Assembly: GCF_004919685.1 (NCBI RefSeq)
Contig: NZ_SMYZ01000117.1
Coordinates: forward strand, 1-59,444
Origin: Mesorhizobium norvegicum
GTDB taxonomy: Bacteria > Pseudomonadota > Alphaproteobacteria > Rhizobiales > Rhizobiaceae
Reading direction: 5' to 3'
DNA: 59,444 bases
Shown: positions 34,295 to 42,872 of the stretch, in pieces
How the letters are laid out: each line of letters starts with the position of its first letter
How positions within the stretch are numbered: the first letter of the stretch is position 1
Notes under the pieces: generated by a model
The model's database searches: none
The model's input: the letters and a program-made list of their open reading frames with translations, nothing else
What the model was told of the DNA's origin: nothing
Program-made: the position numbers and the translations under genes

Positions 34295-35556
34295 TGGGCC
34301 GCCTCGCCGGCTTTGGTGGCGTCAGCCACCTTGGGAGCGGCCTGGCTGCCGGCTGCGGCCGTGGCCTTGCCTTCATGCACCGCAGCGCCGTCCTTCAGCC
34401 TCGTCTGGCCCTCGATGACGACACGCTCGCCGCTTTTCAGCCCCTGGCCGATAGCGCTGTTTTCGCCTTCGGTCAGCGCCACCTGCACCGGCCGCATCTC
34501 GACGGTGTTGTCCGGCTTGACCACATAGACGAAAGGGCCCTTCTGGCTCGGCTGGACCGCGACGGTGGGAACGGAGGTCATCTGCGGCATGATGCCGGCC
34601 TCCAGGATGACGTTCACATATTGGCCAGGCCATAGCGAAAGATCGGCATTCGGAATGCTTGCCCGGGTGGCGATCGTGCCCGACGCGGTGTCCACGCTGG
34701 AATCGACGAAATCGAGCGTACCTTTGCCGATCGGCGTTGGGTCACCGTCCTTGGTCAGGGTGACCGCCCCTTGCTGCGGATTGGCAAGCGCCTTGTGCAA
34801 CAGCGCCAGATTGCTTTCCGGCAGATTGAAGTTGACCTGCAGCGGGTCCATCTGGGTGATGGTCACCAGCGGGGTCGCAGTGCTGCTGCCATTGCTCGTG
34901 CTGACGAGGTCGCCGACGGCGACGCTGACCGCGCCCAGCCTGCCGGAAATCGGCGCCGTGATCGTGGCAAAGCCAAGCTGGACGTTGTCGGCGTCGATTG
35001 TCGCCTTGTCGGCATCGACGGTCGCCGCGGCAGCCTTTGCCGCAGCGACGGCCTGGTCGTAGGTCTGTTGCGTGCCGGCCTGCTTGGCGACCAGATCCTT
35101 GGCGCGCTGGAGATCGGACTGCGAGCTGGCGAGCATCGCCTGGTCCTTGGCGAGCGTCGCCTGATCCTTGGCAAGCTGCGCCCTCAGCGCCCGGTCATCG
35201 AGCGAAAACAGAACGTCGCCGACCTTCACCATCTGCCCGTCCTTGACGTCGATCGAGACGATCTGGCTGGAGACCCGCGCGTTGATGCTGACGACGGCCG
35301 GAGAGGAGACGAAGCCGATCGCGTAACGCCGGATCGGGAAATCGGCGGTCGAGGCGACTGCCGAGAGGATGGAGGCCGAGCGCGCCGCGCTGGCGCCTTT
35401 CTTGTCCGAACCCGCTGCCGGTTTGTCCGACGCCGCCACCTGCTTCACGCCGACAAGCTGTTGCACCTTGCCCAGCGCGTCAGGCGAAACATAGAACCAC
35501 GCCGCCCCTGCCAGGCAGGCAACGGCAAGCAACGAAAGACCGACTTTTCCACGCAT
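34291..35556 (-). CDS. RND efflux periplasmic adaptor
   Basis: A 421-residue membrane fusion protein. One N-terminal anchor (LSLLAVACLAGAAWFYV, about 7-23) is followed by a lipoyl half (NARVSSQIVSIDVKDGQMVKVGDVLFSLDDRAL), an alpha-hairpin of Lys/Ala/Gln repeats, the other lipoyl half (TAPISGRLGAVSVAVGD), and a barrel domain ending in an Ala/Lys-rich tail. It pairs with the permease downstream (4-bp overlap). The operon start region has an inverted repeat at 35704-35728. Confidence 0.93.
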   Translation of the reverse strand: MRGKVGLSLLAVACLAGAAWFYVSPDALGKVQQLVGVKQVAASDKPAAGSDKKGASAARSASILSAVASTADFPIRRYAIGFVSSPAVVSINARVSSQIVSIDVKDGQMVKVGDVLFSLDDRALRAQLAKDQATLAKDQAMLASSQSDLQRAKDLVAKQAGTQQTYDQAVAAAKAAAATVDADKATIDADNVQLGFATITAPISGRLGAVSVAVGDLVSTSNGSSTATPLVTITQMDPLQVNFNLPESNLALLHKALANPQQGAVTLTKDGDPTPIGKGTLDFVDSSVDTASGTIATRASIPNADLSLWPGQYVNVILEAGIMPQMTSVPTVAVQPSQKGPFVYVVKPDNTVEMRPVQVALTEGENSAIGQGLKSGERVVIEGQTRLKDGAAVHEGKATAAAGSQAAPKVADATKAGEAAQ

Positions 35557-35703
35557 GGTCCAAGGTCCTCTCCACCCGACACGTCGTGGTCTGATGGTTC
35601 TATTCTAGCGCAAATCACGGCCCGTTGCCGCGATTTAGCCGAATAGATAGGACACGCCTTTGTCGGAAAAGGGCCAAAACACGGCATTACGAAGATTTAA
35701 TGT

Positions 35704-35728
35704 GCACTGCACAATGGATGTGCAGTGC
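35704..35728. promoter_or_regulatory. Perfect inverted repeat upstream of the RND operon
   Basis: GCACTGCACA (35704-35713) and TGTGCAGTGC (35719-35728) are perfect inverted repeats around five bases, 150 bp before the adaptor start. No T-run follows on the minus strand, so an operator is more likely than a terminator of the LysE gene. No regulator gene is adjacent. Confidence 0.5.
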
Positions 35729-35785
35729 GGCCTGACTCCCGATCCGGACGGTCCGCCGAGAGTCCGGATCCTGTGCGCCCCAGGC

Positions 35786-36382
35786 CTATTTAAGCATCGG
35801 CCACAGCGTCGCCGCCAGCAGCACGCCCATGGCGATGTTGAACCATTTCAGCCGCACCGGGTCCGACAGGAACCCGCGCAGCGCGGTGCCGAAACCCGCC
35901 CATACCGAGACGCTCGGCAAATTGACGACGGTGAAGGCCACGGCGATCAACACCACCGACAGGAATGGATGCTCCGGATTGGTGTAGACGGCCATGGCGG
36001 TGATCGCCATCACCCATGCCTTGGGATTGACCCATTGGAACGCCGCCGCATCGATGAAGCGCATCGGCTGCGCCTTCACCTCGCCCTTGCCGCTGAGCGA
36101 GCGCGACATGGCGATCTTCCAGGCAAGATAGAGCAGATAGGCGCCGCCGGCGATCTTCAATCCGGTGTGCAGCGCCGGGAACGCCGTCAGCACAGCGCCG
36201 AGGCCAAGGCCCACGGCGACCAGCAGCACCAGGAAACCGATGCTGATGCCAAGCATGTGCGGAACCGATCTGACGATGCCGAAATTCACGCCCGATGCCA
36301 GAAGCATGAGATTGTTCGGCCCCGGCGTGATCGAGGTCACGAAGGCGTAGACGAGCAGGGCAAGGAATGCTTCAAGCGACAT
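35786..36382 (-). CDS. LysE family amino acid exporter
   Basis: A 198-residue membrane protein with about six hydrophobic segments and the family motif SITPGPNNLMLLASGVNFGI near residues 17-36, plus GGAYLLYLAWKIAMS and FQWVNPKAWVMAITAMAVY. LysE/RhtB proteins export amino acids such as lysine, homoserine or threonine. The substrate cannot be told. It lies 229 bp before the RND operon on the same strand and downstream of the acetolactate synthase genes (gap 123 bp). Confidence 0.93.
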   Translation of the reverse strand: MSLEAFLALLVYAFVTSITPGPNNLMLLASGVNFGIVRSVPHMLGISIGFLVLLVAVGLGLGAVLTAFPALHTGLKIAGGAYLLYLAWKIAMSRSLSGKGEVKAQPMRFIDAAAFQWVNPKAWVMAITAMAVYTNPEHPFLSVVLIAVAFTVVNLPSVSVWAGFGTALRGFLSDPVRLKWFNIAMGVLLAATLWPMLK

Positions 36383-36505
36383 GATATCCTCCCTGATAAG
36401 TCAGCATTATTGTCTCTTCCCGGCGACCGAGCAAAGGCCACGGACAGCCCACAGCGGGGCCAGATGCCTCTCCCCTTTTGAAGGTGCTGGGCCGTTCGGC
36501 GCTTG

Positions 36506-37078
36506 CTACATCGCCTGTGGGCCGCGGTTCAACGCCGCCACGCCGGTGCGGCAGATTTCGACCAGGCCGAGCGGCTTCATGATGGCGATGAACTGGTCGA
36601 TCTTGGTGCCCTTGCCGGTGATCTCGAAGATGAAATGCTCGGTGTTGGCATCGATGACGCTGGCGCGAAACGCGTCGGCCAGCCGCAGCGCCTCGACGCG
36701 GGCCTCGCCGGTGCCGGCCACCTTGACCAGCGCCAGTTCGCGCTCCAGAGGCCGCTCCTGGCCGGATTCATGCGAACGCACGGTCAGGTCGACGACGCGG
36801 TGCACCGGCACGATGCGCTCGAGCTGATGTTTGATCTGCTCCAGCACATGCGGCGTGCCGCGCGTCACGATGGTGATGCGCGACAGGTGCTTCTCATGTT
36901 CGGTCTCGGAGACGGTCAGGCTCTCGATGTTGTAGCCGCGCCCGGAAAACAGGCCGATGACCCGGGCAAGCACGCCCGGCTCGTTGTCGACCAGCACGGA
37001 AAGCGTGTGGTTTTCCGGCTTTTCCGTTTCCTTGGCGATGAAATAGGCCGAACCGGTCGGCTGTAGCTGTGCGTTCAT
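36506..37078 (-). CDS. ilvN: Acetolactate synthase small (regulatory) subunit
   Basis: A 190-residue regulatory subunit (IlvH/IlvN). The N-terminal ACT domain contains LSVLVDNEPGVLARVIGLFSGRGYNIESLTV, the valine-binding region; the C-terminal domain has LERELALVKV and FIFEITGKGTKIDQFIAIMKPLG. It activates and confers valine feedback on the large subunit. The gene follows the large-subunit gene after 84 bp on the same strand, under the same attenuator-like leader. Confidence 0.96.
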   Translation of the reverse strand: MNAQLQPTGSAYFIAKETEKPENHTLSVLVDNEPGVLARVIGLFSGRGYNIESLTVSETEHEKHLSRITIVTRGTPHVLEQIKHQLERIVPVHRVVDLTVRSHESGQERPLERELALVKVAGTGEARVEALRLADAFRASVIDANTEHFIFEITGKGTKIDQFIAIMKPLGLVEICRTGVAALNRGPQAM

Positions 37079-37162
37079 GACATGAATCTCGATTTCAAGC
37101 TCTTGAGCTAATTCTCTGTTTGCGCACGGCTTCTCGTGACAGCCCTGCCTCGTATCTGCTGG

Positions 37163-38944
37163 CTACACCAGTTCCCTGCCCTTGGCGTCGATGGCGTTGG
37201 CCACCGCCTCGTCGGTCGCCTCGTCGGGCAACAGCATCTCGTTGTGCGCCTTGCCCGACGGGATCATCGGGAAGCAATTGGCGAGCGTCGCCACGCGGCA
37301 ATCGAACAGCACCGGCTTCCTGACCGAGATCATCTCCTTGATCGCGTCGTCCAGTTCATCCGGCTTCTCGCAGCGAATGCCGTGGCCGCCATAGGCCTCG
37401 GCCAGCTTGACGAAGTCCGGCATCGCTTCGGTGTAGGAATGCGACAGCCGGTTGCCGTGCAGCAGCTGCTGCCACTGCCGCACCATGCCCATATACTGGT
37501 TGTTCAGGATGAAGATCTTGATCGGCGCATTGTGCTGCACGGCAGCGCTCATCTCCTGCATCGTCATCTGCACCGAAGCGTCGCCGGCAATGTCGATGAC
37601 CAGCGCGTCGGGATGCGCGATCTGCACGCCGAGCGCCGCCGGCAGGCCATAGCCCATCGTGCCCAGCCCGCCCGACGTCATCCAGCGGTTCGGCTTCTCG
37701 AAATGATAGTGCTGCGCCGCCCACATCTGGTGCTGACCGACCTCGGTGGTGATGTAGGTGTCCATGTCCTTGGTCAGCGCGTAGAGCCGCTCGATGGCGT
37801 ATTGCGGCATGATCACGTCGTTGTTCATCTTGTAGGCGAGCGAGTCGCGCGCGCGCCATTTGGCGATCTGCTCCCACCAGGGGTAGAGCGCCTTCTTGTC
37901 GGCCTTGGCGCCCGCCCGCCACAGCCGCACCATATCCTCCAGCACCCGGCCGACATCGCCGATGATCGGCACCTCGGTGTGGACGTTCTTGTTGATCGAC
38001 GACGGATCGATGTCGATGTGGATCTTCTTCGAGTTCGGCGAGAAGGCGGTCAGCCGCCCGGTGATGCGGTCGTCGAAACGCGCGCCGATGCAGATCATCA
38101 CGTCGCAGTCATGCATGGCCATGTTGGCTTCATAGGTGCCGTGCATGCCGAGCATGCCCATCCAGTTCTTGCCCGATGCCGGATAGGCACCGAGGCCCAT
38201 CAGCGTCGAGGTGATCGGAAAACCGGTGAGATCGACCAGTTCGCGCAGCAGATGGCTTGCTTCCGGGCCGGAATTGATAACGCCGCCGCCGCTATAGATG
38301 ATCGGCTTCCGGGCGCCGGCCATCAGCTCGACCGCCGCCTTGATCTTTTCCAGGTCGCCCTGGACCTTGGGCTGGTAGCTGGTGCGCGGCGCGATCTGCG
38401 GCGGGACGTAGAATCCCTTGGCGAACTGCACGTCCTTCGGAATGTCGACGACGACCGGACCGGGGCGGCCGGTGGTCGCGACATGGAAAGCCTCGTGGAT
38501 GGTCGCGGCGAGTTCGTTGACGTCCTTCACCAGCCAGTTGTGCTTGGTGCAGGGGCGCGTGATGCCGACCGTATCGCATTCCTGAAACGCATCCGAGCCG
38601 ATCAGCGAGGTCGGCACCTGCCCGGTCAGGCAAACCAGCGGGATCGAATCCATCAGCGCGTCCTGCAGCGGCGTCACCGCATTGGTGGCGCCGGGGCCCG
38701 AGGTCACCAGCATCACGCCGGCCTTGCCGGTCGAGCGCGCATAGCCTTCCGCCGCATGGCCGGCGCCCTGCTCGTGGCGCACCAGGATGTGCTCGACCTC
38801 GTCCTGCTGGAAGATCTCGTCATAGATCGGAAGGACAGCGCCGCCCGGATAGCCGAAGACATGCTTGACGCCATTGTCCTTCAGCGCCTGCACCACCATT
38901 TCGGCGCCAGTCATTTCGCGCCGCTCGTTCTGTCCGTTGCTCAT
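37163..38944 (-). CDS. ilvB: Acetolactate synthase large (catalytic) subunit
   Basis: A 593-residue thiamine-diphosphate enzyme (IlvI/IlvB type) that makes acetolactate or acetohydroxybutyrate, the first common step to valine, leucine and isoleucine. Motifs: FGYPGGAVLPIYDEIFQ, RHEQGAGHAAEGYARSTGKAGV (catalytic Glu), LTGQVPTSLIGSDAFQECD, and the ThDP/Mg site GDASVQMTMQEMSAAVQHNAPIKIFILNNQYMG (described, residues about 450-480). ATG 38944 starts MSNGQNERREMTG; ATG 38983 or 38914 are alternatives. Upstream on the same strand is a putative leader peptide and terminator. Confidence 0.96.
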   Translation of the reverse strand: MSNGQNERREMTGAEMVVQALKDNGVKHVFGYPGGAVLPIYDEIFQQDEVEHILVRHEQGAGHAAEGYARSTGKAGVMLVTSGPGATNAVTPLQDALMDSIPLVCLTGQVPTSLIGSDAFQECDTVGITRPCTKHNWLVKDVNELAATIHEAFHVATTGRPGPVVVDIPKDVQFAKGFYVPPQIAPRTSYQPKVQGDLEKIKAAVELMAGARKPIIYSGGGVINSGPEASHLLRELVDLTGFPITSTLMGLGAYPASGKNWMGMLGMHGTYEANMAMHDCDVMICIGARFDDRITGRLTAFSPNSKKIHIDIDPSSINKNVHTEVPIIGDVGRVLEDMVRLWRAGAKADKKALYPWWEQIAKWRARDSLAYKMNNDVIMPQYAIERLYALTKDMDTYITTEVGQHQMWAAQHYHFEKPNRWMTSGGLGTMGYGLPAALGVQIAHPDALVIDIAGDASVQMTMQEMSAAVQHNAPIKIFILNNQYMGMVRQWQQLLHGNRLSHSYTEAMPDFVKLAEAYGGHGIRCEKPDELDDAIKEMISVRKPVLFDCRVATLANCFPMIPSGKAHNEMLLPDEATDEAVANAIDAKGRELV

Positions 38945-39021
38945 CGGTCTGGTCCCGTACTGTCGCCCTTTGGGCGTTGCCATGTGGGTGTTATTGGTTC
39001 GTTTAGTCGTGTTTCAGGCAA

Positions 39022-39045
39022 TAAAAAAGGCCCCCGAGGGAGCCT
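39022..39045 (-). terminator. Attenuator terminator before ilvB
   Basis: On the minus strand AGGCTCC pairs with GGGGCCT around a four-base loop (39028-39045), directly followed by six Ts (39023-39028). It lies between the leader peptide and ilvB, 78 bp before the ilvB start. An upstream CCCCCC run (39059-39064) could instead pair with its GGGGG, giving an antiterminator, and GGCGGT/ACCGCC around the leader stop could form the first hairpin. Confidence 0.7.
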
Positions 39046-39078
39046 GTGTCTTGCGCATGGGGGGTTTTCGCCCGGCGG

Positions 39079-39129
39079 TTACACCGCCTTGCCCACGCGC
39101 TTTCCTACGAGAATGAGTGCCGTTTTCAT
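39079..39129 (-). CDS. Putative branched-chain leader peptide (ilvB leader)
   Basis: A 16-codon frame, ATG at 39129 to TAA at 39079-39081, encodes MKTALILVGKRVGKAV. Six of 16 residues are Leu, Ile or Val, which fits ribosome stalling when branched-chain aminoacyl-tRNA is scarce. There is no ribosome binding site, and a promoter (39138-39167) would start transcription at or within two bases of the A of this ATG, so the peptide may be translated from a leaderless transcript. The terminator at 39022-39045 follows. The first hairpin would cover the stop codon. Confidence 0.65.
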   Translation of the reverse strand: MKTALILVGKRVGKAV

Positions 39130-39137
39130 GGTGGCGG

Positions 39138-39167
39138 ACACTAAGGGCGGGAAAGGCAGCCTGTCAA
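39138..39167 (-). promoter_or_regulatory. Promoter for the ilvB leader
   Basis: On the minus strand TTGACA (39162-39167) and TAGTGT (39138-39143) are 18 bp apart (TTAGTG at 39139-39144 gives 17). The predicted start falls at about 39129-39131, on the leader-peptide start codon. Confidence 0.65.
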
Positions 39168-39216
39168 CGGGAAAAATCGCGCCGGCGCGCGCAGCGTGCC
39201 GGCGCGACTGCGGTGA

Positions 39217-40446
39217 TCAGCCCGGCGCCTTGCAGCGGGAAACGCGCGGATCGCATTTGGATGTCTTCTTGGCCTGCATCTTTGCCGGTGGACGGTGGGG
39301 CGCCACGTTCGCCGGACCATGGTGCTGGGACATGCGCATGGCCAATGCCTGCTGATGCGGCTTTTGCGGCCCAGCCCCGCGTGCGAGACGCTGCCCAGAA
39401 ACCGAGCCGGGCGAAACCGGGTTGGACGACGATTTTACAACGACACGTCCATTGCCTGTGGTCTTGCCGGCAGGGGCCTTGAGCGTATCGGCCTTCACGC
39501 CGTTGCCGGCGACCATCCGCTTGCGCACGGCATCACCCGGTTTCGCGATGGCGGGATTGCCCGCCGCCACAGCGCCCGAGGAAATGGCCTTGTCGCCGGT
39601 CAGCGTCTTGGGGCCACGACCCGCCACGGTTTGCCCGTTTCCATCGGCAGTCCGGGCGGGCGTTCCGTTGCCGGCCAGCCTCTTGATCTCCGCGCCCCTG
39701 GAAGCATCGAGCCGTGCACTGGCAAACACCCCTTTGCGAGGCGGAACCACTCTTGCCGCCTTGATAGAGTCTATGACGGGCTTCGGGAACTGCTGCAGCC
39801 TGGGCCCGGCATTGATCGCGACGACCTGGTTGCCGAGCCGCACATGCGGCGCGTTGTTGACCGTGACGGTCTGGTTGATGATCGTCGTGTTGCGCACGAT
39901 GACGACGTTTTCCTGAACCGGCCGCACCACCCTGACCAGATCGACCGCGCCGATCGCCGCCACCGGCACGAAGCACCACCAGGCGTCGTCGAAGGAGGCA
40001 TCGATGTCGGGCGGTGCCGGCGCCCAGCCGACATCGTTGCCGCCCTGGCGCCAGACCACCCAGGCTGGCGCCCATTGGTCGCCGGCGATCCACACCCAGC
40101 CGAAATCGGGATCATAGGTCCAGCGGCCATAGTGATAGACGACATCGCCGAATGGCTCGGTGGATTGCCAGTACCAGCCATCGTCGGTCCAGACCCATCT
40201 GCCTTCGGTGTAGGGCCGCCATTCGGTACGGACCGTGGGAACCCAGACGTCGCCGAAGCGGCTGGAGGTTCGCCATCCGCCATAGTTTGAAAGCCTTTCG
40301 CGGAGGGTGACGGAGATTTCCGCCGCGTGCGCCTGAGTTCCAGGCAGCACCAGCGGGCTGGTCAAAGTCGCGCTCATGGCCATGACCAGAGCCAGGGCAG
40401 CGGCGCGTGTGCGCCGGCCGATAGAATGAACTGAAAATGCTTGCAT
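39217..40446 (-). CDS. Secreted DUF6600-type Trp-rich protein
   Basis: A 409-residue exported protein. The signal peptide (about 1-41, AAALALVMAMSATLTSPLVL ... AHA) is followed by a Trp-rich domain with repeated motifs (TEGRWVWTDDGWYWQS, YHYGRWTYDPDFGWVWIAGDQWAPAWVVWRQGG described, residues about 75-150) typical of the DUF6600 family, then a long basic Gly/Asn/Lys/Pro-rich low-complexity tail ending with a Cys pair. Likely periplasmic or surface. The role is unknown. The start is ATG 40446. It lies downstream of the divergent flavin monooxygenase region and the tail could bind nucleic acid or polysaccharide; that is a guess. Confidence 0.8.
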   Translation of the reverse strand: MQAFSVHSIGRRTRAAALALVMAMSATLTSPLVLPGTQAHAAEISVTLRERLSNYGGWRTSSRFGDVWVPTVRTEWRPYTEGRWVWTDDGWYWQSTEPFGDVVYHYGRWTYDPDFGWVWIAGDQWAPAWVVWRQGGNDVGWAPAPPDIDASFDDAWWCFVPVAAIGAVDLVRVVRPVQENVVIVRNTTIINQTVTVNNAPHVRLGNQVVAINAGPRLQQFPKPVIDSIKAARVVPPRKGVFASARLDASRGAEIKRLAGNGTPARTADGNGQTVAGRGPKTLTGDKAISSGAVAAGNPAIAKPGDAVRKRMVAGNGVKADTLKAPAGKTTGNGRVVVKSSSNPVSPGSVSGQRLARGAGPQKPHQQALAMRMSQHHGPANVAPHRPPAKMQAKKTSKCDPRVSRCKAPG

Positions 40447-40806
40447 AACGGGCTCCAGAGTTCCGCATCCAGAAAATCCCCGGGAACCGCCCTGTTGCCC
40501 GCCACCGCTTCCCGGCTTCTCACCGATCGGTTGTCATCAGCCTCGGTGACCGCATTGCGGCATATGACCATCAATTTTGCGCGACTGGCGCGGCATTGTC
40601 CCGGCGTTCGGAATCGGAGCGTCCGTTCCCGAGACCTGGGTGTTCCAAAACCGCTTGGTGATCTCAATTTCCGGATAAGCCGTTGAAACCGCTTGAAACT
40701 ATGGTGGGGCGTGACGAGGGCCGCCATCTCTGCCGATACTTGGCTTTCCGGCCGGCACGTCCGGCGGAGCCACCATGACGATCTGGATTTCACGGGAGGA
40801 AACCTG
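40447..40806. other. 360-bp regulatory gap between divergent genes
   Basis: No gene seen. It must contain the promoters of the DUF6600 gene and the flavin monooxygenase gene. A short direct repeat TTGAAAC occurs at 40683-40689 and 40693-40699, ten bases apart, and a ribosome binding site GGGAGGAAAC precedes ATG 40807. Confidence 0.5.
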
Positions 40807-42609
40807 ATGCTCGACAAAGCCCCTAGCAAGAAACTGTCCGACCTGCTCGACCAATTCGGCGCCGCCTTGGCCGCCAATGACATCGACAAAGCGGTCGATT
40901 GCTTTCAGGAGGATTGCTACTGGCGCGACCTCGTCACCTTCACCTGGAACATAAAGACCATGGAAGGCCGCGACCAGGTTCGCGACATGCTGAAAAGCCA
41001 GTTGTCGAAAACCAGGCCGTCACACTTTGCCATCGCCAAGGGCGAGGACGCGACCGAGAGCGGCGGGTTGATCGAGGGCTGGATCAGCTTCGAGACGGAG
41101 GTGGCGCGCGGCTTCGGCCATATCAGGCTGAAGGACGGCAAGATCTGGACGCTGCTGACCACCATGGCCGAGCTGAAAGGCCACGAGGAGCCGGCGGGTT
41201 TCGCGCGGCCGATGGGCGCCAAACACGGCTCGGGCAAGAACCGTCCGACATGGAAGGAAGAGCGCGAGAAGGAGGCCGCCGAACTCGGCTTCAAGACGCA
41301 GCCCTATACGGTCATCATCGGCGGCGGCCAGGGCGGCATCGCGCTCGGCGCGCGGCTGCGGCAACTCGGCGTGCCGACCATCATCATCGAGAAGAACGAG
41401 CGGGCCGGCGACAGCTGGCGCAAACGCTACAAGTCGCTCTGCCTGCATGACCCGGTCTGGTACGACCATCTGCCCTATATCGATTTCCCGAAGAACTGGC
41501 CGGTCTTCTCGCCCAAGGACAAGATCGGCGACTGGCTGGAAATGTACACCAAGGTGATGGAGCTGAATTACTGGTCCTCGACCGAGGCCAAAAGCGCTTC
41601 CTATGACGACAAGAAGAAGGAATGGACCGTCGTCGTCCACCGCGACGGCAAGGACATCACGCTGAGGCCCAAGCAGCTGGTGCTGGCGACTGGACAGTCC
41701 GGCAAGGCCAATCTGCCGAAATTCAAGGGCATGGAGACCTTCAAGGGCGACCACCACCACTCCTCGAAGCATCCGGGTCCCGACGCCTATGCCGGCAAAA
41801 AGGCCGTTGTCATCGGATCCAACAATTCCGCCCATGACATCGCCGCGGCACTTTGGGAAGCCGGCGCCGACGTCACCATGGTGCAGCGCTCGAGTACCCA
41901 TATCTCCAGATCCGACACGTTGATGGAAATCGGACTGGGTTCGCTCTATTCGGAGCAGGCGCTGCAGAATGGCATCACCACGGCCAAGGCCGACCTGATC
42001 TTTGCCTCGCTGCCCTACAAGATCCTGCACGAATTCCAGATCCCGGCCTATGCCGAAATGAAGAAACGCGACGCGACATTCTACAAGGGACTGGAAAAGG
42101 CCGGTTTCATGCTCGACTGGGGCGACGACGAGTCAGGCCTGTTCATGAAGTACCTCAGGCGCGGTTCCGGCTATTATATCGATGTTGGCGCCTCGCAGCT
42201 GGTCATTGATGGTTCGATCAAGCTGAAGAGCGGCGTCGACGTCAAAGAGATCAAGCAGCACTCGGTTCTGCTCAGCGACGGGTCGGAACTGCCTGCGGAC
42301 CTCATCGTCTACGCCACCGGCTACGGCTCGATGAATGGCTGGGCCGCCGATCTGATATCGCGCGAAACCGCCGACAAGGTTGGCAAATGCTGGGGCCTCG
42401 GCTCGGACACAACCAAGGATCCCGGCCCTTGGGAAGGCGAGTTGCGCAACATGTGGAAGCCGACGCAACAGGAGGCGCTGTGGTTCCACGGCGGCAATTT
42501 GCACCAGTCACGTCATTATTCGCAGTTCCTGTCGCTGCAATTGAAGGCGCGGCACGAAGGCATCGCGACGCCGGTCTACGGGCTGCAGCAGGTCCATCAC
42601 AAGGGATAG
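40807..42609 (+). CDS. SnoaL/NTF2-like domain fused to a flavin-containing monooxygenase
   Basis: A 600-residue protein. Residues 1-150 look like an NTF2/SnoaL domain (LLDQFGAALAANDIDKAVDCFQEDCYWRDLVTFTWNIKTMEG, described). From about 165 the flavin monooxygenase part begins: VIIGGGQGGIALGARLRQLGVP (FAD), GDSWRKRYKSLCLHDPVWYDHLPY, VLATGQSGKANLPKF, the second nucleotide fold VVIGSNNSAHDIAAALWEAGADVTMV, and VYATGYG near the end. It resembles FMO/Baeyer-Villiger-type enzymes. The substrate is unknown. The start is ATG 40807. A 9-bp hairpin follows (42636-42657). Confidence 0.9.
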   Translation: MLDKAPSKKLSDLLDQFGAALAANDIDKAVDCFQEDCYWRDLVTFTWNIKTMEGRDQVRDMLKSQLSKTRPSHFAIAKGEDATESGGLIEGWISFETEVARGFGHIRLKDGKIWTLLTTMAELKGHEEPAGFARPMGAKHGSGKNRPTWKEEREKEAAELGFKTQPYTVIIGGGQGGIALGARLRQLGVPTIIIEKNERAGDSWRKRYKSLCLHDPVWYDHLPYIDFPKNWPVFSPKDKIGDWLEMYTKVMELNYWSSTEAKSASYDDKKKEWTVVVHRDGKDITLRPKQLVLATGQSGKANLPKFKGMETFKGDHHHSSKHPGPDAYAGKKAVVIGSNNSAHDIAAALWEAGADVTMVQRSSTHISRSDTLMEIGLGSLYSEQALQNGITTAKADLIFASLPYKILHEFQIPAYAEMKKRDATFYKGLEKAGFMLDWGDDESGLFMKYLRRGSGYYIDVGASQLVIDGSIKLKSGVDVKEIKQHSVLLSDGSELPADLIVYATGYGSMNGWAADLISRETADKVGKCWGLGSDTTKDPGPWEGELRNMWKPTQQEALWFHGGNLHQSRHYSQFLSLQLKARHEGIATPVYGLQQVHHKG

Positions 42610-42635
42610 CCGGGCCTGACACAAGATACTCAGCG

Positions 42636-42657
42636 AGGTGCGGCGAGTGCCGCACCT
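42636..42657 (+). terminator. Hairpin after the flavin monooxygenase gene
   Basis: AGGTGCGGC (42636-42644) pairs with GCCGCACCT (42649-42657) around GAGT, 27 bp past the stop. There is no T-run, so termination may be factor-assisted. Confidence 0.5.
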
Positions 42658-42872
42658 TCGGCATCGCTATGAACGTGGAATATGCGCCGCTTCGATCGGC
42701 CCAGGCCTGCTGGCCATATCGAGGCGACGGGGCTCGCCAAGGGAGGCTCTCAGCGGCACTTCAGGAGCGTCTGCGGCACGCCCGCGCTCCCGACAATTGT
42801 CGGGGCGGTGTGGCGTCACCGCACCTTGCCCGTCGAAGCAGAAGCACATCTGTTGCCTCCCGGTTGCCGCCG

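Noticed and set aside
37136..39355. Long open frame of 739 codons on the plus strand
   Set aside because: It is antisense to the clearly assigned ilvB gene; composition (His/Arg/Asp-rich) is that of a GC-rich shadow frame.
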